From Hyphomicrobiales bacterium (lineage in GTDB: Bacteria > Pseudomonadota > Alphaproteobacteria > Rhizobiales > Beijerinckiaceae): a stretch of DNA of 64,000 nt. Shown here piece after piece: positions 9,390 through 17,730 of this stretch. Each line of letters opens with the position of its first letter. The first letter of the stretch is position 1. The stretch spans positions 156,941 to 220,940 of the forward strand of contig JAQGKD010000043.1 in the NCBI GenBank assembly GCA_028290285.1, read 5' to 3'. The notes beneath the pieces were generated by a model, which saw nothing but the letters and a program-made list of their open reading frames with translations, did no database searches and was not told the DNA's origin. The translations under genes were made by a program, and so were the position numbers.

Positions 9390-9460
9390 GGGGCCCAAGG
9401 CCCCGGGCTTTGTTCGGACAGGTGGCGTCCGTCTTACGATAAGGCTTCAATCGGCGTCAA
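9390..9460 (-). promoter_or_regulatory. Putative promoter and leader hairpin of the sulfhydrylase gene
   Basis: Reading the minus strand, TTGACG (9460-9455) followed after 17 bases by GTAAGA, or after 15 by TCGTAA, is a candidate sigma-70-type promoter. The leader then contains a GGGGCC/GGCCCC hairpin (9390-9404) just upstream of the ribosome binding sequence GCGAGGAGC. A methionine-responsive leader would make sense here, but no known SAM riboswitch core was recognised. Confidence 0.35.
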
Positions 9461-9481
9461 CGCGACCTTGGCCGCTTCCCT

Positions 9482-10033
9482 CTAGCGCTTGACGCCGAAG
9501 GGATTGGCGCCCGGCGGACCCAATGTGCGCTTCTGAAAACCCTTGCCGCTCATGGTCGCGCGCTTGGATGACAGGATGCGTGAATTGACGCCCGTCCAGC
9601 CGATTTCACCGGACAAGCGGCCATATTCGATCTTGGGGCAGCGGTTCATGATAACCGTCACGCCCATGGCCTCGGCTCGGGCGGCGGCCTCGTCGGTGCG
9701 AACTGTCAGCTGCATCCAGATCACCTTGGGCAGCGGATCGAGCTTCAGGGCCTCATCGACGATCGGCCCGGCAGCCTCGGAGTTCCGGAAGATCTCGACC
9801 ATGTCGATGGGCTCGGGCACATCCGCAAGTCTCGCATAGACGGGCGCGCCGAGGATGTCCTTGCCGGCGAGGCCAGGGTTGATGCCGATCATCCGGTACC
9901 CTCGACCCTGCAGATATTTCAGGACGAAATAAGAGGGGCGCGATTCATTCGCCGAGGCGCCGACCATGGCGATGGTCTTGACGTTGTCGAGAATGCCACG
10001 GATGAGTTCGTCGGGATAATGATCGTGGTCCAT
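9482..10033 (-). CDS. CoA-binding domain protein (YccU family)
   Basis: A 183-residue Rossmann-like protein of the CoA-binding family related to the CoA-binding domain of succinyl-CoA synthetase. The segment TIAMVGASANESRPSYFV is the nucleotide-binding loop. YRMIGINPGLAGKDILGAPV and the closing MNRCPKIEYGRL are family motifs, the cysteine in the last being conserved in YccU-like proteins. The precise role is unknown in most bacteria. ATG 10033 is preferred over GTG 10048 because AAGAAG precedes it at a suitable distance. It is divergent from the thioesterase gene that follows. Confidence 0.85.
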   Translation of the reverse strand: MDHDHYPDELIRGILDNVKTIAMVGASANESRPSYFVLKYLQGRGYRMIGINPGLAGKDILGAPVYARLADVPEPIDMVEIFRNSEAAGPIVDEALKLDPLPKVIWMQLTVRTDEAAARAEAMGVTVIMNRCPKIEYGRLSGEIGWTGVNSRILSSKRATMSGKGFQKRTLGPPGANPFGVKR

Positions 10034-10140
10034 GGCTCTTCTTGCCACCGAGCCGGTCGCTTGTCGACAGGCGGATGGTGGCGCCGGCGGGCCGGCCGGG
10101 CCCTCGTCCGCCTTAACTCTGGGAGACCGTCTTGATCGTC

Positions 10141-10563
10141 ATGAGCGTTGCCGAAATTGAAGCCTTTCTCTCGCGGGAGTTCCCGCAGATCGCCGAGACC
10201 GGCGACTTCATCATCGAGGAGGTCGGGGAAATGAGCGCCCGCATGCGGCTGCGGTACCACGACCGTCACCTGCGGCCCGGCGGCACCATCTCGGGCCCCT
10301 CGATGTTCGCACTGGCGGATGTCGGGCTTTATGTGGCGATTCTCGCCCAGATCGGCCCGGTCGCGCTCGCCGTGACGACCAACCTCAACATCAACTTCCT
10401 GCGGATGCCCGAGCAGCGCGATCTCATCGCCCACTGCAAGTTGATGAAACTCGGCAAGCGGCTCGCTGTGGGGGAGGCCAGCATGATGTCGGTGGGCAGC
10501 GACTCCGTCGTCGCTCACGCCACGGCGACCTATTCCATCCCGCCCCGGTCTGAGGTATTATAA
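10141..10563 (+). CDS. PaaI-family hotdog-fold thioesterase
   Basis: A 140-residue single hotdog-domain protein that would hydrolyse acyl- or aryl-CoA thioesters in the cytoplasm. The characteristic segment HLRPGGTISGPSMFALADVG carries the helix of the hotdog fold with the acidic residue used in catalysis, and NLNINFLRMPEQRDLIAHCK is the following strand region. ATG 10141 is taken in preference to TTG 10132. It lies between the CoA-binding protein and the rplM-rpsI operon, a neighbourhood often seen in Hyphomicrobiales. Substrate is unknown. Confidence 0.88.
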   Translation: MSVAEIEAFLSREFPQIAETGDFIIEEVGEMSARMRLRYHDRHLRPGGTISGPSMFALADVGLYVAILAQIGPVALAVTTNLNINFLRMPEQRDLIAHCKLMKLGKRLAVGEASMMSVGSDSVVAHATATYSIPPRSEVL

Positions 10564-10626
10564 TACCACTTCACGCTTAGGTCTGAAAACACGGGGTTTC
10601 TCGCTCATCCAGGCTTTCGAAAGTGA

Positions 10627-10655
10627 TTGACGGCGGGCCGGGGCTGAGCCTATAA
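10627..10655 (+). promoter_or_regulatory. Promoter of the rplM-rpsI operon
   Basis: TTGACG (10627-10632) and CTATAA (10650-10655) are separated by exactly 17 bases, a near-consensus sigma-70-type promoter. It lies about 63 bp upstream of the rplM start codon, fitting a highly expressed ribosomal operon. Confidence 0.75.
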
Positions 10656-10717
10656 GCGACACATTCTTGGGGGGTCGCGGGTCTGCCGCTACGTCCCGTC
10701 AGAGACGGAAAGTAATC

Positions 10718-11188
10718 ATGTTCGGCAAGACCACTTCTACTAAGACCGCAGAGGTCAAGAAGAATTGGGTGCTGATCGATGCCAAGGGACTCGTTGTCGG
10801 TCGCCTTGCTACGATCATCGCCATGCGGCTGCGCGGTAAGCACAAGCCCTCCTTTACCCCCCACATGGACGACGGCGACCATATCGTCGTCATCAATGCC
10901 GACAAGGTGGTGTTCACCGGCCGCAAGCGCGACCAGAAGGTGTACTACCATCACACCGGCTTCATCGGCGGCATCAAGGAGCGGTCGGCGAAGTTCATCC
11001 TCGAGGGTCGTTTCCCCGAGCGGATCGTTGAAAAGGCGGTTGAGCGCATGCTTCCCCGCGGTCCTCTCGGCCGCAAGCAGCTCGGCAACCTTCGCGTCTA
11101 CAAGGGCGGCGAACACCCCCATGTTGCGCAGAACCCCGTGACGCTCGACGTCGGTATCCTCAATCCCAAGAACGTCCGGAGCGCCTGA
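10718..11188 (+). CDS. rplM: 50S ribosomal protein L13
   Basis: Large-subunit ribosomal protein that binds 23S rRNA early in assembly. The 156-residue product has the L13 signatures [57 protein letters not shown] and [11 protein letters not shown]. The ATG at 10718 is preceded by GACGGAAAGTAATC, giving a reasonable Shine-Dalgarno. It is followed two bases later by rpsI, the universal bacterial pairing. Confidence 0.98.
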   Translation: MFGKTTSTKTAEVKKNWVLIDAKGLVVGRLATIIAMRLRGKHKPSFTPHMDDGDHIVVINADKVVFTGRKRDQKVYYHHTGFIGGIKERSAKFILEGRFPERIVEKAVERMLPRGPLGRKQLGNLRVYKGGEHPHVAQNPVTLDVGILNPKNVRSA

Positions 11189-11190
11189 TC

Positions 11191-11670
11191 ATGGCCGAGA
11201 CCCTTTCTTCGCTTCAGGACCTGAAGGGCGCTACAGCCGCCCAGGCTCCCGACGCCCCCGTCTACACGCAGAAACTCGACAAGCTCGGCCGCGCCTATGC
11301 GACCGGCAAGCGCAAGAACGCGGTTGCCCGCGTCTGGATCAAGCCCGGTTCGGGCAAGATCACGGTCAACGGCCGCGCGCTTGAAGTGTATTTCGCACGG
11401 CCCGTGCTGCGGATGATCCTTCAGCAGCCGCTGGAGATCGCCAAGCGCGTCGATCAGTACGACCTCAACGTGACCTGTGCCGGCGGCGGTCTGTCCGGTC
11501 AGGCCGGTGCGGTTCGCCACGGCCTCGCCAAGGCGCTGACGCATTTCGAGCCGGAGCTGCGCACAGCTCTCAAGCGCGAAGGCTTCCTGACCCGCGATTC
11601 GCGCGTGGTCGAGCGCAAAAAGTACGGCAAGAAGAAAGCCCGTCGGAGCTTCCAGTTCTCGAAGCGCTAA
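11191..11670 (+). CDS. rpsI: 30S ribosomal protein S9
   Basis: Small-subunit ribosomal protein whose C-terminal tail reaches the P-site tRNA. The 159-residue product carries a ~30-residue N-terminal extension followed by the conserved core: [40 protein letters not shown], and the basic C-terminus [18 protein letters not shown]. The last Ser-Lys-Arg is the universal tail. It is the second gene of the rplM operon and is followed by a strong intrinsic terminator. Confidence 0.98.
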   Translation: MAETLSSLQDLKGATAAQAPDAPVYTQKLDKLGRAYATGKRKNAVARVWIKPGSGKITVNGRALEVYFARPVLRMILQQPLEIAKRVDQYDLNVTCAGGGLSGQAGAVRHGLAKALTHFEPELRTALKREGFLTRDSRVVERKKYGKKKARRSFQFSKR

Positions 11671-11700
11671 ACCTGTTTTCTTGCTCTTCTACCCAAAATG

Positions 11701-11729
11701 GGCTCCCGGCATTGCCGGGAGCCTTTTTT
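11701..11729 (+). terminator. Intrinsic terminator of rplM-rpsI
   Basis: GGCTCCCGGC (11701-11710), loop ATT, GCCGGGAGCC (11714-11723) and a run of six T form a textbook Rho-independent terminator. Confidence 0.95.
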
Positions 11730-11776
11730 GTTTCTTCCTTTGTTGCTCAGTTGTCATTCGTCACTGACTTATGCTG

Positions 11777-11804
11777 TTGCAGGACTGTTGTGCTCGACTA
11801 TAAA
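11777..11804 (+). promoter_or_regulatory. Candidate mucR promoter
   Basis: TTGCAG (11777-11782) and TATAAA (11799-11804) with 16 bases between them resemble a sigma-70-type promoter, about 45 bp upstream of the mucR ATG. MucR homologues commonly repress their own gene, and the AT-rich stretch around the -10 would be a fitting site, but this is inference. Confidence 0.55.
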
Positions 11805-11848
11805 ATCGATACAAGTACAGGGGTAGATTTTCATAGAGAGATGTTGAA

Positions 11849-12319
11849 ATGGAACACGATCACGACGAGCCGGGTGAAGGTGCTGACGACTTCATTCATC
11901 TGGCAGCTGAAATAGCAGCTGCATATGTGGCGAATAACTCCATACCTGCACTAGAATTGCCTACACTTCTCAAGGCGATCCATGGATCGTTGCGTGAAAT
12001 GTCCGGTGCAGGCGCTGCCGCCGCCGCCGCCGCTGCCGCAGCGGCAGTGCCGGTGCCGGTTGCTGTCCCCCTCAAGCCCAGTGTGCCGATCAACAAGACC
12101 GTCACGCCCGATCACATCATCTGCCTTGAAGACGGCCAGAGTTTCCGCTCCTTGAAGCGCCATCTCGGGACGGCTCATCAAATGACGCCGCAACAATATC
12201 GTGAAAAGTGGGGTTTGCCCGCTGACTACCCGATGGTTGCTCCTAATTACGCGGAAGCCCGCTCCGCCATGGCGAAGAAGATCGGCCTCGGCCAGCGCCG
12301 TCGTGGAAAGAAGAAGTAA
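11849..12319 (+). CDS. mucR: Ros/MucR-family transcriptional regulator with poly-alanine linker
   Basis: Zinc-finger DNA-binding regulator; family members control exopolysaccharide synthesis, motility and symbiosis or virulence genes. The 156-residue protein has the conserved helical N-terminal oligomerisation part (DDFIHLAAEIAAAYVANN) and the single prokaryotic finger with Cys92, Asp95, His105 and His110 (C-x2-D-x9-H-x4-H, as in MucR rather than the Cys-x2-Cys of Ros). TPQQYREKWGLPADYPMVAPNY follows, ending in a basic tail QRRRGKKK. Between the two parts is an uninterrupted run of eleven alanines (56-66) followed by VPVPVAVPLKP, an unusually pure linker. It is transcribed alone. The polysaccharide genes at both ends of the window are natural candidate targets. 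Confidence 0.94.
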   Translation: MEHDHDEPGEGADDFIHLAAEIAAAYVANNSIPALELPTLLKAIHGSLREMSGAGAAAAAAAAAAAVPVPVAVPLKPSVPINKTVTPDHIICLEDGQSFRSLKRHLGTAHQMTPQQYREKWGLPADYPMVAPNYAEARSAMAKKIGLGQRRRGKKK

Positions 12320-12364
12320 TCCTTTCTGATTCGTCACGAGAGGCTTTTGAACCAAATGTGAGCA

Positions 12365-12396
12365 CGCCCGGATCGATCACTTGGTCGATCCGGGCG
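12365..12396 (+). terminator. Hairpin after mucR
   Basis: CGCCCGGATCGA (12365-12376) pairs perfectly with TCGATCCGGGCG (12385-12396) across an 8-base loop. The T tail is weak (CTTCTGCTCTTG), so termination may be partial. Confidence 0.65.
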
Positions 12397-12465
12397 CTTC
12401 TGCTCTTGCGCGGCAGCGGGCCGCCCCGCATTCTGCGCCCCTTGATCATCGACGAGGAGCGGCGC

Positions 12466-13761
12466 ATGCCAGTTGCAATCCGTTTCAACACCATTGCCGT
12501 CAGCGCGCTGAAATTACCGGTCCCACCCCGGATAGTCGCGGCCGCATTGGGCCTCGTCCTGCTCGCCTTTGCGGCACCGGCGACCGCCCAGAACAATCTC
12601 GCGTTGGACAACCTCCGCATTACGTTGCCCGAGGGAAAGAGCACGCTGGCCATTCCGCATATCGAGGTCACGAACACAAATCTGTCGCGCGAGGAATTCG
12701 CCAGGCTGTTTTCTGCGGATGTTCCCGTGGACGAGGGGCGGGCGCTGGCGGAGCGCATGAAAGCCGACAGGATCAGCATTCCCGAAGCCGTCCTCTCTTC
12801 CAAGGATGCACGGATCACGTTCGGCCCCTTCCTCGCATCTGGGATCGATGCGGGCCGGTTCCAGGCGGTCAGTCTCGGCGGCTTCAACGGCACGTTTTCG
12901 AGCGAGAAGACGAGCGAGGGCAAAGTTAGCTCCGGACCGCTCGAGCTGGGGGGCGGCAATCTGGCTGGTCTCCTGAGCGCAGCGCGGGATGGCGACATGT
13001 CGGGCGCAGCTGTACAGGTCAGCCACGTCAGCTGGACCGGCGTTGAGGTGACGTTTGCCGACGGCGAGACGCCCAAGAGCGCGCCGGGCGGCAATCTCTA
13101 CCACGTCAAACTAGGTTCCCTGACGAACGACACAACGTATGACGGCGCTATTCCCGTGAAGAGCAGCGGCGCGTTCCGTAGCGTTGTTGTGGAACCGCCC
13201 AAGGCATCCAAGTTTGGAAAGAGCCTGGATAGTTTCGGTTATCAGCGGCTCGATCTGGGGTTTTCTGTCGCCGCCAGCTACGATCAGAAGGGACGCACCC
13301 TGACGCTCAGCGATTATACCCTGTCGGGTGCGCAGGCTGGGTCGCTTGGCCTGTCTGGACTGCTCGGCAGTCTCGATCCTGCCATCTTCACGGCTGCCGG
13401 GCCCTTGAGGTTGAGGGCTCTCGTCAACGGAGACGTCTCTCGCTTCGAGGCAAAATTCGTCAATCAGGGGCTGTTTGAAAAGACTCTGGCTTATTTCGCC
13501 GCGCAGCAGAAGAAGAGCGAAGCCGCGCTGAAAGCCGAGTGGTCCGCGATGGCGACCCAGATCTTCCCGATCCTGCTCGGGGGAGATCCCTCAGCGCTGG
13601 CGCTCGGCCAATCCCTTCAAAGCTTCATTGAAAACCCGAGGAGCCTGACGATCAGCCTCAAGTCGCGCGGCGCCGCTGTTCCGCTTGGCCAATTGCAGGC
13701 GATCAAGGATCCCGCCACATTCCTGGCGCTGGTCGAAGTCACGGCCAAGGCGAACGAATAG
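12466..13761 (+). CDS. Secreted protein of unknown function
   Basis: A 431-residue protein with an N-terminal signal peptide: basic start, hydrophobic core AAALGLVLLAFAAPATA, likely cleavage after ATAQ at about residue 42. ATG 12466 is used because GACGAGGAGC precedes it and it places the signal at the terminus. The mature part has no cysteine cluster or recognised catalytic motif; it is rich in beta-prone segments with many Gly, Ser and Leu (SLGLSGLLGSLDPAIFTAAG). It could be a periplasmic or outer-membrane-associated protein. It stands between mucR and the agmatinase-family gene, 47 bp from the latter. No family recognised. Confidence 0.7.
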   Translation: MPVAIRFNTIAVSALKLPVPPRIVAAALGLVLLAFAAPATAQNNLALDNLRITLPEGKSTLAIPHIEVTNTNLSREEFARLFSADVPVDEGRALAERMKADRISIPEAVLSSKDARITFGPFLASGIDAGRFQAVSLGGFNGTFSSEKTSEGKVSSGPLELGGGNLAGLLSAARDGDMSGAAVQVSHVSWTGVEVTFADGETPKSAPGGNLYHVKLGSLTNDTTYDGAIPVKSSGAFRSVVVEPPKASKFGKSLDSFGYQRLDLGFSVAASYDQKGRTLTLSDYTLSGAQAGSLGLSGLLGSLDPAIFTAAGPLRLRALVNGDVSRFEAKFVNQGLFEKTLAYFAAQQKKSEAALKAEWSAMATQIFPILLGGDPSALALGQSLQSFIENPRSLTISLKSRGAAVPLGQLQAIKDPATFLALVEVTAKANE

Positions 13762-13808
13762 GGTCGCTTCGCAGCCCCATCTCTTGAAAGCGGAGCAGCG
13801 CGGGCGAT

Positions 13809-14777
13809 ATGGCTGACATGGCCACGAACAAGACAGCCATCGACAATGCCTTCACGGGGCCGCTGGGCGGGGGCTCGCACGAGCCCACCTTTTCGGGGGC
13901 GCCGTCGTTCATGCGGCGGCGCTTCACCAAGGACCTGAGTGTTGCGGACGTCGCCGTCTGGGGCATTCCCTTCGACGCGGCGACCTCCAACCGGCCGGGC
14001 GCGCGATTCGGGCCGGCGGCCATCCGGCGCGCGTCAGCCATCTTTGATGGCGACCCTCAATACCCATCGCGGATCGATCCTTTCGCCGTGTTGGCGATGG
14101 TTGATTGCGGCGATTGCCTGATCGAATATGAGCGGCCGCAGGCCGCCGCCGAGTCAATCGAGGCACAGGCGCGCCAGATCATCGACAGCGACGTGCACCT
14201 CATATCGCTGGGCGGCGATCATTTCGTGACCTTGCCGCTGCTGCGGGCGCATGCGGAGCGCCACGGCCCGCTGGCGCTGGTACAATTCGATGCGCATCAG
14301 GACACTTGGGACGACGACGGGAGCAAGCTGTCGCACGGGACTTTCGTGACGCGGGCCGTGGCCGAGGGCCTGATCGATCCGGGACGCTCGATTCAGATCG
14401 GGATTCGCTCGATTGCGCCATCCGATCGCGGTCTGGAGGTGCTCGACGCCGAATTGTGCCAGGCTCTCGGCGCAAGCGGCGTCGCGGCCCGGGTGAAGGC
14501 TCGCGTGGGGCCGGGGCCGGTCTACCTGACATTCGACATTGATGCCCTCGATCCCGCCTTCGCACCGGGGACGGGAACGCCGGTCGCTGGTGGCATGAGC
14601 TCGAGCGATGCTTTGCTCTGCCTCTGGCAACTCGCTGATCTTGCATGGGTCGGGATGGACGTCGTCGAAGTCTGCCCGGTCTATGATCATTCGGAGATCA
14701 CTTCGATTGCAGCGGCTACGGTCGTTCAGCGCTATGTTCAGATCTTGGCGCTCAAAATAGTTAACGGCATGCGCTGA
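13809..14777 (+). CDS. Agmatinase/arginase-family ureohydrolase
   Basis: Binuclear manganese enzyme that hydrolyses a guanidino group, most likely agmatine to putrescine and urea. The 322-residue protein shows all three metal motifs: SLGGDHFVTLPLL, QFDAHQDTWDD and LTFDIDALDPAFAPGTGTP. The GIPFDAATSNRPGARFGPAAIR segment is typical of agmatinases (SpeB) more than arginases. Some relatives act on guanidinobutyrate or other guanidino compounds, so the substrate is not certain. It is upstream of the microprotein gene and argC, a loose arginine-metabolism neighbourhood. ATG 13818 is an alternative start. Confidence 0.9.
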   Translation: MADMATNKTAIDNAFTGPLGGGSHEPTFSGAPSFMRRRFTKDLSVADVAVWGIPFDAATSNRPGARFGPAAIRRASAIFDGDPQYPSRIDPFAVLAMVDCGDCLIEYERPQAAAESIEAQARQIIDSDVHLISLGGDHFVTLPLLRAHAERHGPLALVQFDAHQDTWDDDGSKLSHGTFVTRAVAEGLIDPGRSIQIGIRSIAPSDRGLEVLDAELCQALGASGVAARVKARVGPGPVYLTFDIDALDPAFAPGTGTPVAGGMSSSDALLCLWQLADLAWVGMDVVEVCPVYDHSEITSIAAATVVQRYVQILALKIVNGMR

Positions 14778-14805
14778 GCGCATGGCTGTCCCGTAAGCTG
14801 AGCGC

Positions 14806-14833
14806 TTGTTGTGCGGCGCAGTCGGTTTATATG
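14806..14833 (+). promoter_or_regulatory. Candidate promoter for the 28-residue ORF
   Basis: TTGTTG (14806-14811) and TATATG (14828-14833) with 16 bases between, placed 44 bp before the start codon of the small ORF and 28 bp after the agmatinase-family stop codon. Confidence 0.55.
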
Positions 14834-14877
14834 CAGTGCAACAACGCGATTGCGCGCTGCAGCACTGGAGACTTCAA

Positions 14878-14964
14878 ATGGTTGAGAGCCGCATGGAATA
14901 TTACGCCGTCAGCACCGGTCTTGTTCTCACTGCCCTGGTTGCGCTTGTTCCGTTCTTCGCCTGA
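14878..14964 (+). CDS. 28-residue single-pass membrane microprotein
   Basis: An ORF too short for routine gene calling. It reads MVESRMEYYAVSTG, then a continuous hydrophobic stretch ending in VALVPFFA, then TGA. That is a short polar head and one potential membrane helix of about 15-17 residues. The ATG is preceded by GGAGACTTCAA, a good Shine-Dalgarno at proper spacing. The ORF lies between its own promoter-like element and a perfect intrinsic terminator, so it is an independent transcript of about 180 nt. Alternatively the transcript is a small RNA and the ORF fortuitous. No function is known to me. Confidence 0.6.
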   Translation: MVESRMEYYAVSTGLVLTALVALVPFFA

Positions 14965-14994
14965 ACGAGACACCTCGCATCTCCTGGTACAAGC

Positions 14995-15018
14995 AAAGCC
15001 CCGGCTCGCCGGGGCTTT
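14995..15018 (+). terminator. Intrinsic terminator of the microprotein transcript
   Basis: AAAGCCCCGG (14995-15004), loop CTCG, CCGGGGCTTT (15009-15018) followed by TCCATTTT: a perfect 10-bp stem with T-rich tail, 30 bp after the microprotein stop codon. Confidence 0.9.
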
Positions 15019-15137
15019 TCCATTTTGGCGGCAGGTAGCCCCATCCTGTTGCAAGAGTTGACAGAGGGGGCAGGGTGCTTCACTGCCTCGGCGCTTTCCA
15101 GATCTTCCCGCGCATGAGCACACCCGGCGAGAGCGAC

Positions 15138-16049
15138 ATGGCCAAGATATTTATCGATGGTGAGGCAGGCACGACGGGGCTCGGCATTCGCGACCGGCTT
15201 GCCGCCCGGCCCGGCATCGAACTCGTCAGCATCGACCCGGCCCAGCGCAAGGACCCGCAGGCGAAGCGCGCCCTCATCGCCGACGTGGATGTCGTGGTTC
15301 TTTGCCTGCCCGACGATGCGTCCCGAGAGACAGTTGCGCTCGCCGATTCGCTGCCCGGCGGCGGACCCCGCATCCTGGATGCTTCGACGGCGCATCGCGT
15401 CGCGTCGGGCTGGGCCTACGGCTTTCCAGAGCTGACGCGCGGACAGGCAGATGCGATCCGCGCGGCGCGCCGGGTCGCGAACCCCGGCTGCTATGCGACG
15501 GGCGCGATTGCCCTTTTGCGGCCGTTGGTTGAAGCGGGGCTGATCCCCTCGGACCATGCAGTGACGATCAACGCCGTCTCGGGCTATTCCGGTGGCGGCA
15601 AAGCGATGATCGAAGCCTACGAGGCGGGCGGAGCACCGCCCTTCGAGCTTTATGCGCTCGGGCTGGAACATAAGCATGTGCCTGAAATCCAGGCCTACGC
15701 GCAGCTCACGCGCCGCGTTCTGTTCGTGCCGTCGGTGGGCAACTTCCGGCAGGGCATGATCGTGTCTATTCCGCTCCTGCTGCACGGCTTGATCGGACGT
15801 CCCTCGATTGCCGATCTTCAGCGCGTACTGGCAGATCATTATGTGAATTCGGAGTACGTGAAGGTGGTGCCGGCCGAGGCAGGGGGGAAGCTCGACGCGC
15901 TCGCGCTCAATGACACTAACCTGCTCGACATCCGCGTCGCCGGCAGCGAGACGCATGGGCAGGCCGTCCTGCTGGCGCGCCTGGATAACCTGGGCAAAGG
16001 AGCTTCCGGCGCCGCAGTCCAGAATCTTCAGCTCATGCTCGGTATGTGA
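15138..16049 (+). CDS. argC: N-acetyl-gamma-glutamyl-phosphate reductase, type 2
   Basis: NADPH-dependent reductase of arginine biosynthesis that makes N-acetylglutamate semialdehyde. The 303-residue product has the type-2 ArgC features: [20 protein letters not shown] dinucleotide-binding start, [12 protein letters not shown], the active-site cysteine in [16 protein letters not shown], and [11 protein letters not shown]. The length of about 300 fits type 2 rather than the ~345-residue type 1. ATG 15138 starts the conserved sequence; the earlier in-frame ATG at 15075 adds 21 unsupported residues. Being close to rpsI is common in Hyphomicrobiales. Confidence 0.96.
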   Translation: MAKIFIDGEAGTTGLGIRDRLAARPGIELVSIDPAQRKDPQAKRALIADVDVVVLCLPDDASRETVALADSLPGGGPRILDASTAHRVASGWAYGFPELTRGQADAIRAARRVANPGCYATGAIALLRPLVEAGLIPSDHAVTINAVSGYSGGGKAMIEAYEAGGAPPFELYALGLEHKHVPEIQAYAQLTRRVLFVPSVGNFRQGMIVSIPLLLHGLIGRPSIADLQRVLADHYVNSEYVKVVPAEAGGKLDALALNDTNLLDIRVAGSETHGQAVLLARLDNLGKGASGAAVQNLQLMLGM

Positions 16050-16355
16050 ACACCATTTTATTGTGGCTCAATTGCAACTCGGGGCCAAAAAGTGACCGTC
16101 GGAGGGCCGGCCGGGACGCATCTATAAATTTGGTTTTGATGTCAACCATCCCGTTTTCACTCATCTTTTTCTGCCAGCTGCTTTCTTTTTCGTCCCAATT
16201 CGTACTTTCGGGTCTGAAAGCCCCTTTTCGAGTGCGCACGCACCGTCGGTGGGTGGATTGCGCGAAATTTGGGGCTCCGGTTACATCATGGCGAATTGGT
16301 GACGTTGGCTGGGTGAGTCGAAACGTTCAAAGCCGATCGCGTGAGGGAGCTGTCA
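16050..16355. other. 306-bp non-coding region upstream of the FadL-type porin gene
   Basis: No ORF with coding character is seen. The segment around 16120-16200 is richer in A and T than its flanks and contains GGTTTTGATGTCAACC, a short dyad (GGTT/AACC). It probably holds the porin promoter and leader. A clear -35/-10 pair could not be fixed. Confidence 0.4.
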
Positions 16356-17708
16356 ATGTTTTCGTCGAGGGGATTACTTCTGGCCACCGTGGCCGCCGCT
16401 GCTTTGAGTGCAGGCGTCGTCGAGGCCCAGGCCGGCGGTTTTGCGTTGCGTGAGCAAAGCGCGGTCGGCGTCGGCAATGCGTTCGCCGGAGCCGCGGCCG
16501 GTGGCTCGGGCCTTTCGTCCATGTTCTGGAATCCGGCGACCATGACGGATTTCGCGGGTATTCAGAGCTCTTCGAGCTTCTCGCTCATTCTGCCCTACAG
16601 CAACATCACACCGGGCGCGGGGACTAGCCCCACGCTTCTGTTTCTGGGTGGTTCCGCATCGACCGGCGATATCGCGCAAGATGCCGTGCTTCCGGCCTCC
16701 TATTTCTCCTACCAGCTCGGAGAGCGTGTCTGGGCCGGTATCGCGGTGAACTCTCCGTTCGGCCTGGTTACGCAAAATCCCAATGCCTGGGCCGCGCAGC
16801 TATATGGCCGGACGTCGAAAGTGTTTTCGGTCAACGTCAACCCGAACGTCGCCGTTCAGGTAAATGATTGGCTGTCTGTCGGCGCAGGCCTTCAGATCAT
16901 GTATTTCAAGGTGCGCCTGACCTCCGCGAACGATTCCGGGGCAACTGGGGGCATTCCGAACGTCCTTCTTCCGTCTGCCCGCAGTGGCGAGTTGAAGGGC
17001 GACGACACTGCTGTCGGCTACACCCTGGGCGCCACAGTCAAGCCGTGGAGCGGTGCGGAAATCGGCATCGGTTATCGCTCGCGGGTCGAGCCGAAGCTTT
17101 CGGGCAGCTTTGTTGCTCCGGGCGGCGTCCCCTCTACAGGGCTCGCTGCAGGCAGCTATTCGATCACGTCAGGCGTGACACTGCCGGATCAGGTCACCAT
17201 CGGTATTCGTCAGCAGGTGACGTCCGATTTCACGGTTCTCGCCGGTTGGGAATGGACGCACTGGGGTTTGTTCAGCCGCTTTCCGGTTGTGACTTCTTCG
17301 GGCGCTGCGGCAACCACGCTCAACTTCGACTACCGGGACAGCTGGTACGCGTCGCTTGGTGGCGAGTACGCCTGGAACCAGAACCTGACAGTGCGCGCCG
17401 GTCTCGCGTTCGAGAAGTCGCCGATCAAGAACGATACGCGTAGCGTTCGGCTCCCCGACAGCGATCGTATTTGGACGACGGTCGGAGCGACCTACAAGCT
17501 GGACCAGAAGCTGAGCTTCGATGTCGCCTATGCGCATCTCTTCGCAAAGTCCGGCTCAATCAACGTCGTCCCCGGCAACCCGAATTATGTCGCGGGTCTT
17601 CCCTTCGTCGGAACGACCAAGGGACACGTGGACATCATCTCGGTGGGCTTCACCTACCGCTGGGACGATCCCAAGCCGAACCGCAATCTGGTTGTCGCCA
17701 AATACTGA
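16356..17708 (+). CDS. FadL/OmpP1/TodX-family outer-membrane transport protein
   Basis: Outer-membrane beta-barrel channel for long-chain fatty acids or other hydrophobic compounds. The 450-residue precursor has a signal peptide (MFSSRGLLLATVAAAALSAG, cleavage near VEAQAGG), then the FadL hallmark GGFALREQSAVGVGNAFAGA, which forms the plugging N-terminus, followed by SSMFWNPATMTDF. Alternating strands run to a C-terminal GFTYRWDD. ATG 16356 follows GAGGGAGCTGTCA, a good ribosome site; GTG 16341 is less likely. It is monocistronic. The neighbouring PHA synthase gene uses fatty-acid-derived hydroxyacyl-CoA, which suggests a link through lipid carbon, though this is inference. Confidence 0.92.
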   Translation: MFSSRGLLLATVAAAALSAGVVEAQAGGFALREQSAVGVGNAFAGAAAGGSGLSSMFWNPATMTDFAGIQSSSSFSLILPYSNITPGAGTSPTLLFLGGSASTGDIAQDAVLPASYFSYQLGERVWAGIAVNSPFGLVTQNPNAWAAQLYGRTSKVFSVNVNPNVAVQVNDWLSVGAGLQIMYFKVRLTSANDSGATGGIPNVLLPSARSGELKGDDTAVGYTLGATVKPWSGAEIGIGYRSRVEPKLSGSFVAPGGVPSTGLAAGSYSITSGVTLPDQVTIGIRQQVTSDFTVLAGWEWTHWGLFSRFPVVTSSGAAATTLNFDYRDSWYASLGGEYAWNQNLTVRAGLAFEKSPIKNDTRSVRLPDSDRIWTTVGATYKLDQKLSFDVAYAHLFAKSGSINVVPGNPNYVAGLPFVGTTKGHVDIISVGFTYRWDDPKPNRNLVVAKY

Positions 17709-17730
17709 CAACCGTTCAGCGCGCGATACA

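Noticed and set aside
9368..9481. SAM-II riboswitch in front of the sulfhydrylase gene
   Set aside because: The position fits, but the conserved pseudoknot core could not be found by eye; reported only as a structured leader.
11712..11915. 67-codon plus-strand frame covering the mucR promoter
   Set aside because: It starts inside the rpsI terminator and overlaps the mucR start in another frame; composition is unlike coding sequence.
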